Positions 1-6,128 of a stretch of DNA of 12,997 nucleotides are shown piece by piece (position 1 is the first letter of the stretch; each line of letters starts with the position of its first letter). The notes beneath the pieces were generated by a model. The model saw only the letters and a program-made list of their open reading frames with translations. It was not told the origin of the DNA and did no database searches. Made by a program: the position numbers and the translations under genes. The stretch is from contig CANRFK010000030.1 of assembly GCA_947629875.1 (NCBI GenBank), positions 1-12,997 of the forward strand, in the 5' to 3' direction. The DNA comes from an uncultured Clostridia bacterium (lineage in GTDB: Bacteria > Bacillota > Clostridia > Christensenellales > Borkfalkiaceae).

Positions 1-542
1 TTGAAACTGCCGTCGGAAGTGTACATCCCCAAGTTTCGGAAGAAATGATCTCCGCTCGTATCAAAGCCGTTTTCTTCATAAAAGATACGAAGTTGTGTAA
101 ACGTTAAATCTTGCCGAGGGGATATGATTGTACTCAAAGTACGGTTGACTCTGTGCGAAAATAAGGTTTCGATCTGCGCTTGCTCCATCGGTGCACTCTG
201 TGTTCCAATGCGCAGGAAGCAACCTTTGGGGCTCATGCCGTATTTTTTGATATAGTAGGGTTTCTCTAAGCCACCCGCAACGGAAATCTTGATGTATTTC
301 TTCTGCTCACCCAAAATATCGATTTGGAAAAGCCCAATAACGGACGGACTGATATTGTTTTTCAAACGGTCTGCCACTTTTAAGCTAATTTCGTCCGGGT
401 CATCAATCCCCACGACCTCACCGTTGTCCTCTACGCCGATTAAAATATCTCCACCAAGTGTATTCAAAAAAGCGACGACTTCCTTCTCCAAGCCGTCCGT
501 CAATTCTCTTTTGTACTCGGTATAAGCGTTTTCCATATCCAT
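1..542 (-). CDS. AlbA_2/Schlafen-type putative DNA-binding protein, partial (3' end beyond window)
   Basis: Reading the minus strand from 542 gives 180 codons that run off the left edge without a stop. Residues 9-37 carry the AlbA_2 (Schlafen AAA_4-like) signature: EYKRELTDGLEKEVVAFLN followed by GGDILIGV, then a VEDNGEVVGI-type strand. Proteins with this N-terminal domain are usually 350-550 aa 'ATP-binding/putative DNA-binding' proteins related to COG2865. They are annotated as transcriptional regulators or defence-associated proteins, and their biochemical role is mostly unproven. The start is ambiguous: ATG at 542 has AAGGGG only 3 bases upstream, while the second ATG at 536 has the better 9-base spacing. 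A near-perfect promoter lies at 566-594. The gene is monocistronic as far as visible and more AT-rich than its neighbours, which hints at acquisition. The family call is firm; the function is not. Confidence 0.8.
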   Translation of the reverse strand, partial: MDMENAYTEYKRELTDGLEKEVVAFLNTLGGDILIGVEDNGEVVGIDDPDEISLKVADRLKNNISPSVIGLFQIDILGEQKKYIKISVAGGLEKPYYIKKYGMSPKGCFLRIGTQSAPMEQAQIETLFSHRVNRTLSTIISPRQDLTFTQLRIFYEENGFDTSGDHFFRNLGMYTSDGSF

Positions 543-565
543 ACGCCCCTTATGAGAATGGTTAC

Positions 566-594
566 ATTATAGCATATTTTAAGAAGAAATGCAA
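566..594 (-). promoter_or_regulatory. Sigma-A promoter of the AlbA_2 gene
   Basis: On the minus strand TTGCAT (589-594) and TATAAT (566-571) are separated by exactly 17 bases. TG sits one base before the -10, making it an extended -10 promoter. The expected start is near 559, giving a leader of about 17-23 bases before the AlbA_2 start. Confidence 0.8.
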
Positions 595-663
595 GGACTA
601 AACTTACATGCCCGATAAATATTTCAAACGCCTTGGAGTTACGTCGGTTCGGCTAATAATATC

Positions 664-700
664 ACAAAAAAGAAAGTCCGTGAAGATTGCTTCACAGACT
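664..700 (-). terminator. Rho-independent terminator of the collagen-like gene
   Basis: On the minus strand an 11-bp stem (AGTCTGTGAAG / CTTCACGGACT, one G-U pair) with a CAAT loop spans 675-700. It is followed by TTTCTTTTTT (664-674). It lies about 40 bases after the collagen-like stop and before the AlbA_2 promoter, so it insulates the two genes. Confidence 0.85.
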
Positions 701-741
701 GTTTCGCCATAACTTCCCGCTTTTGACTTTCGGTCTTTCCC

Positions 742-1119
742 TTAAAGCACTTGTTCTGTTGCACCTGCGGGGCCTGTCGCGCCTGTCGCACCTGTCGCGC
801 CTGTTGCGCCTGCGGGGCCTGTTGCGCCTACCGCACCCGTCGCGCCCGTTGCGCCTGTTGCGCCACGCGGGATGGTGAAGGTGAGCACGGCATTTTCGCC
901 GCCCGTCGAGACGACGGAGGCCGCCGTACCGGGCTCGCCCGTCACGGTCTGCCCCACCGTGATGGTGGCGGGGCCCTGCGGGCCTTGGGGACCTTGGGGG
1001 CCCGTTGCGCCCGTCGCGCCACGTATGATATAGCCGCACCCGTTCATATAGTTTCCGCACGGATTGCCGCAGAAGTTCCCGCAGGGATCGCCGCAACCGT
1101 TACAACGTCTGTAAATCAT
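742..1119 (-). CDS. Small collagen-like Gly-X-Y repeat protein with Cys/Gly-rich head
   Basis: A 125-aa protein. Residues 1-30 hold six Cys, mostly as Cys-Gly (CNGCGDPCGNFCGNPCG). Residues 34-50 are Gly-X-Y triplets (GAT, GPQ). Residues 51-85 form a non-collagen segment with the pattern ITVGQTVTGEPGTAASV...ENAVLTFTIPRG, which I know as a recurring module in clostridial collagen-like proteins. Residues 86-121 are twelve further triplets, mostly GAT. It ends after a short tail (EQVL), with no BclA-like C-terminal trimerisation domain. There is no signal peptide; comparable proteins sit on spores or the cell surface. The start at 1119 is chosen because AAGGAGG lies 7 bases upstream; a longer frame to 1173 has a poor context. 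A terminator follows. The divergent neighbour is a glycosyltransferase that could glycosylate the Thr residues (inference). The exact location in the cell is unknown. Confidence 0.85.
   Translation of the reverse strand: MIYRRCNGCGDPCGNFCGNPCGNYMNGCGYIIRGATGATGPQGPQGPQGPATITVGQTVTGEPGTAASVVSTGGENAVLTFTIPRGATGATGATGAVGATGPAGATGATGATGATGPAGATEQVL
757..864 (-). repeat. Tandem 9-nt repeat DNA encoding Gly-Ala-Thr triplets
   Basis: Codons 86-121 of the collagen-like gene consist of near-identical GGN-GCN-ACN nonamers (on the plus strand, repeated CGTCGCGCC/TGTTGCGCC-type units). Such repeats can expand or contract in frame by slippage, so copy number may vary between strains. Confidence 0.75.
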
Positions 1120-1126
1120 CCTATTT

Positions 1127-1133
1127 CCTCCTT
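1127..1133 (-). promoter_or_regulatory. Ribosome binding site that fixes the collagen-like start
   Basis: AAGGAGG on the minus strand, 7 bases before ATG 1119. It is the strongest Shine-Dalgarno in this area and argues against the in-frame upstream ATG at 1173. Confidence 0.85.
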
Positions 1134-1138
1134 GGAAA

Positions 1139-1180
1139 CGCGCCTTGCGGCGCGCTCTTCGGGCGGTGAACAAACCGCCC
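1139..1180 (-). repeat. Two small hairpins in the collagen-like gene leader
   Basis: CGCGCC-TTGC-GGCGCG (1139-1154, 6-bp stem) and GGGCGGT-GAACAA-ACCGCCC (1161-1180, 7-bp stem) lie in the 104-base gap between the two divergent genes, just upstream of the collagen ribosome binding site. They could shape translation or mRNA stability. No U-tract follows either, so they are not classic terminators. Confidence 0.6.
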
Positions 1181-1223
1181 CTATACCATCATATCTTGAT
1201 GAAGAAACATTCGGTGACGGTTT

Positions 1224-2279
1224 ATGAAAATTTCCCTCTGCATGATCGTAAAAAACGAAGAAAAGACGCTCGCGCGCTGCCTTGAAAGCGTGCGCGGCCT
1301 TGCCGACGAAGTCATTATTGTGGATACGGGCTCCGACGACGGCACGCCGAACATCGCCGCGCAATACGGCTCCGTGCACTCCTTTGTGTGGACGGACGAT
1401 TTTGCCGCCGCCCGCAACTACGCCTTTTCGCTCGCCTCGGGCGACTATCTCCACTGGCTGGACGCCGACGACGTCATTCCCCCCTCCGAGCGCGAAAAAT
1501 TCCCCGCCCTCCGCGCCCTTTTGGAGGAAGAGCCCGACGCCGTTTTGTGCCCCTACGAGGTGGGCGGCGCCGTCTTTTCCCGTGAACGGTTTCTGCGCCG
1601 CGCGGCAAATTTTACTTGGCAGGGAAGGGTGCACGAGTGCATCGCCGTGCGCGGGAACATTGTGCGCTTCGGTCTCCGCGTGCAGCACTGCGGCGAAGCC
1701 CTCCACACGGCGCGCAATCTTCAAATCTACCGCAAGTGGGCGGAGGAAGAGCCCCTCACAGGGCGCGATCTCTTCTACTACGGGCGGGAGCTGTGCGACG
1801 GCGGCGAATACGCCGAAGCGGAGGTCGTGCTCACCCGCTTCTTGGAGGGCGGCGGGTGGTATGTCAACCAAATCGAGGCGTGCAAGACGCTCTCATTGTG
1901 CCTTTTGCGCACACGGGGTGCAAAAACTTCGCTCCCTCCCCTCTTCCGCAGTTTGGAATACGGCGCGCCCCGCGCATCTGTTCTCTGCGAGATCGCCGCG
2001 CGGCTTGAAGCCCTCGCCCGCCCGCGCGAGGCGATTTTTTGGTACCGCGCCGCCATGCTCTGCGAAAGCCACGCCGACGAGGGCGACTTTGAGCTCCCCG
2101 CCTGCCGCGACCTCGTTCCCCTCCTCGGGCTCGTCGTCTGCCACTGGGCGCTGGGCGAGAGAGAAGAGGCGTTCGCCTGTCACAAAAAAACGGAGGAACT
2201 CGCGCCAACGCACCCCTCCGTCGTCTACAATAAAAAATTCTTCGCCGCTCACCGCATCAGCGACAATGCCTCCTCGTAA
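1224..2279 (+). CDS. Family 2 glycosyltransferase with helical (TPR-like) C-terminal half
   Basis: 351 aa. The N-terminal GT-A domain begins ISLCMIVKNEEKTL (3-16), with the nucleotide-binding DTGSDDGT at 34-41, the metal-binding DADD at 80-83, and WQGRVHE at 132-138. That last motif is typical of GT2 enzymes with C-terminal TPR repeats (a group that includes SunS-like peptide glycosyltransferases). Residues from about 165 are Ala/Glu/Leu-rich helices consistent with TPRs. Expected activity is transfer of a sugar from a nucleotide-sugar to a protein or glycan in the cytoplasm; the acceptor is not determined by the sequence. The ribosome binding site is modest (GGTGA, 6 bases before ATG). It is divergent from the collagen-like gene and the only clear plus-strand gene. 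Its last 31 bases overlap the end of the HAD gene on the other strand. Family call strong, substrate unknown. Confidence 0.9.
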   Translation: MKISLCMIVKNEEKTLARCLESVRGLADEVIIVDTGSDDGTPNIAAQYGSVHSFVWTDDFAAARNYAFSLASGDYLHWLDADDVIPPSEREKFPALRALLEEEPDAVLCPYEVGGAVFSRERFLRRAANFTWQGRVHECIAVRGNIVRFGLRVQHCGEALHTARNLQIYRKWAEEEPLTGRDLFYYGRELCDGGEYAEAEVVLTRFLEGGGWYVNQIEACKTLSLCLLRTRGAKTSLPPLFRSLEYGAPRASVLCEIAARLEALARPREAIFWYRAAMLCESHADEGDFELPACRDLVPLLGLVVCHWALGEREEAFACHKKTEELAPTHPSVVYNKKFFAAHRISDNASS

Positions 2280-2920
2280 TTTCTTGCAACCTTCCCCGTG
2301 TACCCCTCGGACATGCCCCCCGGCGAGAACAGGACGAAGTCCACGCCCATGCGCTCGGCGCATACCATGTCCGAGGTCAGGCTGTCGCCGAGCAATACGG
2401 CGCGCTCCCGTGCAAACCCCGCCGTGTGCGCCTCCACATAGCCCACGTACATAAACGATGGCTTGTCCGCGCCCACCTCCTCGGAGATGAACACGCCGCT
2501 CAAATAGGGCGCAAAGCCCGCAAGTTCGATGTGCCGCCGTTGGATGCGCGCCCCGCCGTTGGTCACGATGTACACCCGCCCGCGCGCGGCGAGTTTCTTC
2601 AAAAATTCCGCCGCCCCCTCAAAGGGATAGCAGATCTCGGGGAACCCCTCGCAGTACTCCCGCGCGGCGTCCTCCGCGCCGTCCGCGAGCCCCATCTCCT
2701 CAAAGAGGAGGGAAAACCGCCGCACCGTGAGTTCCGCCCGCGTGATGCCGCCCTTCTCGAGGAGCTTCCACAGCCCGTCGTTGATCTCGTGGTAGCGCGC
2801 GTACGTGCCCTCATCCGCCGATACGCCGCAAGCGCCGAGCGCGCGGAAGAAATTCACCCGCTCCGCACGCGCAAAATCGAGCAGCGTCGCATCCATATCG
2901 AGAAAAAAGATATCCTTCAT
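2249..2920 (-). CDS. HAD-superfamily hydrolase, YjjG/YfnB-like (noncanonical pyrimidine nucleotidase type)
   Basis: 223 aa, the usual length for subfamily IA HAD phosphatases. Motif I is DMDATLLDF (Asp8 nucleophile, Asp10 acid/base). Motif II is the Thr in VTNGG (Thr120). Motif III is Lys153 in GADKPS. Motif IV is GDSLTSD (178-184). YjjG/YfnB enzymes hydrolyse nucleoside 5'-monophosphates, including damaged or noncanonical pyrimidine nucleotides, in the cytosol; that precise activity is inferred here from overall similarity. ATG 2920 directly abuts the helicase stop (TGAATG), so the two genes are almost certainly co-transcribed and translationally coupled. No terminator follows; transcription runs into the 3' end of the convergent glycosyltransferase. 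Position 11 is Ala where many relatives have Asp or Glu. Confidence 0.87.
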   Translation of the reverse strand: MKDIFFLDMDATLLDFARAERVNFFRALGACGVSADEGTYARYHEINDGLWKLLEKGGITRAELTVRRFSLLFEEMGLADGAEDAAREYCEGFPEICYPFEGAAEFLKKLAARGRVYIVTNGGARIQRRHIELAGFAPYLSGVFISEEVGADKPSFMYVGYVEAHTAGFARERAVLLGDSLTSDMVCAERMGVDFVLFSPGGMSEGYTGKVARNYEEALSLMR

Positions 2921-5296
2921 TCAGTCCTCTATCAGCGCAAGTCTGCCGAGCGCGCGGGTATAGGCGATATATTTTTCGTTCTCCGTCATGTCCCTGTCGT
3001 AGACGGCGACGGAGGAAAACTCCAACCCCTTGCTCTCGTATACGCTCATCACGTTGATCTTGGTCTTGGAGATCTTGCCGTCCGAGGCGAGCATCTTGAA
3101 GCCGCGCTTCGCAAAGAGGGGCAGGTACTCCTCCCGCGCGATGACGGCCTTGAGCCCCGCGCCGCCCTTCAGCCACGAACCCAAGCCCCGCATCTTCACC
3201 CCTTTCACTTCTTCCCCGTGGAGGCCGATGGACTTCATCTCCACGTCGGGGATCTTCGCCACAAAGTCCACGATTTCGTTGGTGTTGCGGTAGTTTTGGT
3301 TGAGGGTGTACACATTTTCCGCAATACATGCCCAATTTTTTACGCCGCGCCACGGGGTGATGTTCTGTTTGAGGTCGCCGAACACGTTGAACGCCGCGTC
3401 GCCGTGGATGGTGCGCAGAAGTTCGTACTCCCCCTCCGAGATGTCCTGCCCCTCGTCCACGAACACGAGCCCGTAGCGGGGCGTCAGCTGCCTGCCCGCC
3501 GTAGCGAGCACGTAGGAGAGGGCGTACCCGTCCGAAGGATAGATGCCCTTCATATCGAACCTGCGCTTGGCGCGCTTGACCGTCTCGCGGTACAGCCACC
3601 GCGCAATATCGACAGCGTTCTTGCATTTTCCGAGTTCGGCGCAGTGTCCCGTCAGCCGCATGACGGCGAAAAATTCGCGGAAGAGGTCGACGCCCTCCGC
3701 CATCTGTGCGACGACGCCCGAGATCTTCTCCGTCTCGCCGATGAGCTCCTCCCTGCGCGCGATGCGCTCGGCGTAGGTGTAGACTTCGGTGTTCCCCTTG
3801 CGCTGGCGGTACCGTTTGAGATCGAGAATTTCCCTCTCCACGAGGTCGGAAAGCGCCGCAAGATCCTCCCGCGCGCGGGCGAAAATCTTGTCCGCGCCCC
3901 CCGCGATGTACTTCGCCGAGCGGTAGAAATCGAGAAATTCGCGGAAGAGCCGGTCGGGCGTGCGCAACTTGCCCGCGAGCACGTAGCCGAGGAAGTCCTC
4001 CACGCCCACGAACGCGCTCATCAGCATGCGGAAGGGCTTGGTGAAGTAGAACCCGCCCTCCTTGTCGTCCTTCATCTCGCCGAGAACGGCGCGCCGCACG
4101 CGCACGGAGGCGTTCTTCACGCGGGTGTACAGCGTCTGGCGGCGGTGGCAGTCTTTGAGCACGCGCTCGGCAACTTCGCGGCACTCCTCCCCCGCAAACA
4201 GCCCGTAGATGTCGCCGTAGATCTTCTTCACCCGCTTCTTTGTGTCCTCGGTGAAGCGGGACGAATAGAGGTAAGAAAGGTACTCCTCGGGCTCTTTTTC
4301 CGACCCCATCTTGGCATTTAAGTCGATGCCCTCGGAAAGGAGCGTCTGGAAGAAATAATTTTTCAGCGTGATGGTCTTGACGCGTTGCAGTTCGAGCACC
4401 TGCGCGAGTTCGTCGATAAAGGCGTTGAAACTGTCCGACGGGGTGATGACGAGCACGTCGCGCGGCCGGAGCGCCTCGTTGTTGTACATGAGGTAGCTCA
4501 AACGGTGCAAGAGGATCATCGTCTTGCCGCTGCCCGCGCACCCTTGGAGGACGAAACTTTCCCGCTCGGGGCGGGTGATGATCTCAAACTGCTGCTCCTG
4601 AATGGTCTGGATGATGTCGCGGACGTGCACGTCGTCCTTGCGGCTCTTGATGATACTGCGGAGGTAGGGATCGAATAGAATTTCCTCGTCCCGCCCCGCG
4701 ATCTCCTCGGGGGTCAGCACGTCGCGCACGGAGAGATACTCGTTGCGGTATTCGAGGAGCTTGCCGTTCTTCACGGAGAGCGCCCGCCGCAAAACGGTGC
4801 GGTAGTCGTATTCATTGATGGAGAACTGCACGCGGCTCTTCTGGTAGTAGCGAACGGCGAGCGGGGCGCGCCAGTCGACGATCTCGAGGTGCACATCCCC
4901 CTTTTTGCCGATGTAGTAGCTGTTGTAGCCCTCTTTGCTGTCCACGACGTCCATGCGGGCGAAGTAGGGCTCGGTGAAGAAGCACTTGTAGGCGTTGAGT
5001 TTTTTGTTCTCGGCGGCGATCAAAGCGTTCTTTTCGAGAATGGCTCTGTAATCGTCCGCACTGTACCTATCCTGCGCGCGGATGGAGGCGATCTCCTCCT
5101 CGAGAGAGGCGATCTTCTTGCGGAAGCGGAGAATGTAGAAGGATTTGAGCATTTTGAGAACGGCGTCGAGGTGTTCTTCTTCATAGGAGATCTGCTCCCC
5201 CTCGTCGAGCAGGGAGAGATACCACGCCTTGTCCGCATTCTTTTTGGGGTTCAGCCGTTCCCGGACGCCCGTTTTGCCCTTTTCCGTGATGCCCAC
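2921..5296 (-). CDS. helD: HelD-family superfamily 1 helicase (RNA polymerase-associated ATPase)
   Basis: 791 aa from GTG 5296, close to the ~775 aa of B. subtilis HelD. An N-terminal charged coiled coil (about 36-104) corresponds to the arm HelD pushes into the RNA polymerase secondary channel. Then come Walker A GCAGSGKT (252-259), Walker B DEGQD (614-618), QNYRNT (667-672), SVYESKGLEF (751-760) and YTRAL (779-783), in UvrD/HelD order. HelD releases stalled RNA polymerase from DNA using ATP. GTG 5296 is chosen because GGAGG lies 5 bases upstream. The frame stays open to ATG 5512, but the promoter at 5403-5408 falls inside that extension, so codons upstream of about 5396 should not be transcribed from it. 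ATG 5320/5317 are alternatives with no good ribosome binding site. The HAD gene follows as TGA-ATG. Family assignment is strong; helD versus another UvrD-like paralogue is likely but not proven. Confidence 0.88.
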   Translation of the reverse strand: MGITEKGKTGVRERLNPKKNADKAWYLSLLDEGEQISYEEEHLDAVLKMLKSFYILRFRKKIASLEEEIASIRAQDRYSADDYRAILEKNALIAAENKKLNAYKCFFTEPYFARMDVVDSKEGYNSYYIGKKGDVHLEIVDWRAPLAVRYYQKSRVQFSINEYDYRTVLRRALSVKNGKLLEYRNEYLSVRDVLTPEEIAGRDEEILFDPYLRSIIKSRKDDVHVRDIIQTIQEQQFEIITRPERESFVLQGCAGSGKTMILLHRLSYLMYNNEALRPRDVLVITPSDSFNAFIDELAQVLELQRVKTITLKNYFFQTLLSEGIDLNAKMGSEKEPEEYLSYLYSSRFTEDTKKRVKKIYGDIYGLFAGEECREVAERVLKDCHRRQTLYTRVKNASVRVRRAVLGEMKDDKEGGFYFTKPFRMLMSAFVGVEDFLGYVLAGKLRTPDRLFREFLDFYRSAKYIAGGADKIFARAREDLAALSDLVEREILDLKRYRQRKGNTEVYTYAERIARREELIGETEKISGVVAQMAEGVDLFREFFAVMRLTGHCAELGKCKNAVDIARWLYRETVKRAKRRFDMKGIYPSDGYALSYVLATAGRQLTPRYGLVFVDEGQDISEGEYELLRTIHGDAAFNVFGDLKQNITPWRGVKNWACIAENVYTLNQNYRNTNEIVDFVAKIPDVEMKSIGLHGEEVKGVKMRGLGSWLKGGAGLKAVIAREEYLPLFAKRGFKMLASDGKISKTKINVMSVYESKGLEFSSVAVYDRDMTENEKYIAYTRALGRLALIED

Positions 5297-5299
5297 GCT

Positions 5300-5416
5300 T
5301 TCCTCCGTCTGCCGCATCATCGCATATTTTGGGACTTCCGCCCTTTTTGCGGTGAACTTGCCCCTTTCCGCTGCGATGCGCCGTTCCTCCGTCCCAACCC
5401 GTATCATAGCATATTT
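5300..5416 (-). repeat. Imperfect direct repeat (31/33 nt) spanning helD promoter and ribosome binding site
   Basis: On the minus strand, 5416-5384 and 5330-5300 share the frame AAATATGC.ATGAT.CGG...ACGGAGGAA, differing by a few substitutions and 2 bases of length. The upstream copy carries the -10 box (TATGAT); the downstream copy carries the Shine-Dalgarno. It looks like a partial duplication of a start region. Confidence 0.55.
5302..5306 (-). promoter_or_regulatory. Ribosome binding site that decides the helD start
   Basis: GGAGG on the minus strand with a 5-base spacer (AAAGC) to GTG 5296. No other candidate start in the frame has a comparable site. Confidence 0.65.
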
Positions 5417-5454
5417 TTTCGGGATTGAGACAGTTTTTTTCAAAAAAATTTTCG
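5403..5454 (-). promoter_or_regulatory. helD promoter: extended -10 plus consensus UP element
   Basis: The minus strand has TGC-TATGAT (-10 at 5403-5408) with no good -35. Positions 5433-5454 fit the published UP-element consensus NNAAAWWTWTTTTNNNAAANNN at every specified base. That is within one base of the expected -59 to -38 for a start near 5396. An extended -10 plus UP element can replace a weak -35. Confidence 0.7.
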
Positions 5455-5551
5455 CGTTTTTGCTCGAATTCTTTTTGCTCGTCGGCGCAGGGCGAACTTC
5501 GCAAGCGTTCACCTACGGCAAACGCTTTGCTTTCACGCCCGCGCCTTCTCT

Positions 5552-5588
5552 TCCCAAAAAAGATTTGCGTAGCAAAGATTTTTTGGGA
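5552..5588. repeat. Hairpin with symmetric internal loop, terminator-like on both strands
   Basis: The outer 10-bp stem TCCCAAAAAA/TTTTTTGGGA encloses a 2x2 GA/GA mismatch, then the stem TTTGC/GCAAA with a GTA loop. The adjoining GA/AG bases could form sheared tandem G-A pairs. A T-run is part of the stem, not downstream of it. Confidence 0.6.
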
Positions 5589-5696
5589 GCCCAAAATTTC
5601 ATAAGGGCGGTGCGAACATACGGCGATTGCGTTTGAAAGACAGGATGCGCTCCCGCCGCGCCTTTTGTCTCTCTCCCCACGATTTTGTTTTCCCTT

Positions 5697-5765
5697 TTAT
5701 CCCTCCCCCCGCGCGCGCAGTTCCCCCCCCTAGGGGGGGAACTGCGCGCGCGGGGGGAGGGATAA
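5697..5765. repeat. Perfect 33-bp inverted repeat with 3-nt loop
   Basis: Arms 5697-5729 and 5733-5765 are exact reverse complements around CTA. Each arm has a run of seven C (or G), an alternating GCGCGCGC block, and a second run of six C (or G). On the plus strand seven T follow directly (5766-5772), so it could act as a very strong plus-strand terminator. No plus-strand gene precedes it. Confidence 0.9.
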
Positions 5766-5877
5766 TTTTTTTCGCCGCCGCCGCTTTTTCGCTCGCCCTC
5801 CCTCTCACTTTTTCCGATGTTTGCTCCACCTCTTTCATTCTCCGACATTTGTCCCGCCCCTCGCTTTCTCCGATTTT

Positions 5878-5941
5878 ATTGTAGCATGCGATGCGTGAAA
5901 ATACGGGCGTGTATGACAGACTTTTTGAAAAAAATTTTTCG
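5878..5941 (-). promoter_or_regulatory. Orphan promoter-like site reading toward the 33-bp palindrome
   Basis: The minus strand has TGC-TACAAT (-10 at 5878-5883, extended -10). An A-tract segment at 5920-5941 matches the UP-element consensus, but about 11 bases (one helical turn) further upstream than usual. No clear -35. The ATG at 5848, with AGGGG 8 bases before it, opens a 111-codon frame of low-complexity sequence that I do not accept as a gene. Confidence 0.4.
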
Positions 5942-5949
5942 GGGAAAAG

Positions 5950-6004
5950 ATACACTCGTTTTCCGCCCGCCGCACTTTGTGCGGCGGGCGGAAAACGAGT
6001 GTAT
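5950..6004. repeat. Perfect 26-bp inverted repeat with 3-nt loop
   Basis: Arms 5950-5975 and 5979-6004 are exact reverse complements around TTT. On the minus strand CTTTTCCCC follows, then an A/T-rich run, so it may terminate transcription arriving from the ABC exporter operon. Confidence 0.88.
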
Positions 6005-6017
6005 GAGGACGTGCGGG

Positions 6018-6061
6018 GCGGAGAGGCGCCTCCGCGGAAGGAGCTGTCCCCGTTAGGGGAC
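6018..6061. repeat. Two short hairpins; GGAGCTGTC-type palindromic repeat
   Basis: GCGGAG-N6-CTCCGC (6018-6035) is followed by GTCCCC-GTTA-GGGGAC (6046-6061), the latter inside GGAGCTGTC...GACGGAGG. That layout resembles a dispersed palindromic repeat I recall from many clostridial genomes (GGAGCTGTC, short stem-loop, GAC-GAGG). The resemblance is from memory and not searched. Confidence 0.5.
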
Positions 6062-6128
6062 GGAGGTGGGGTAATTATATGCCCCCATCCGTTCGTTCCG
6101 TTGGGACATCATCCCCGCATACATGACA

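Noticed and set aside
757..864. Could the regular repeat be a CRISPR array?
   Set aside because: The unit is 9 bases without spacers and is fully explained by Gly-X-Y coding.
692..1096. 134-codon minus-strand frame through the collagen-like gene
   Set aside because: Out of frame with the ribosome binding site at 1127-1133; the Arg-rich product is the usual frame-shifted reading of Gly-X-Y repeats.
2426..4321. 631-codon plus-strand frame opposite helD
   Set aside because: Antisense shadow of a GC-rich gene: biased His/Arg/Glu/Leu composition, no domain, and the opposite strand encodes intact helicase motifs.
5513..5848. 111-codon minus-strand frame starting at ATG 5848, downstream of a promoter-like site
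   Set aside because: It runs through the 33-bp palindrome and another hairpin; the product is low-complexity Arg/Gly/Ser-rich with no recognisable domain. Better seen as non-coding.
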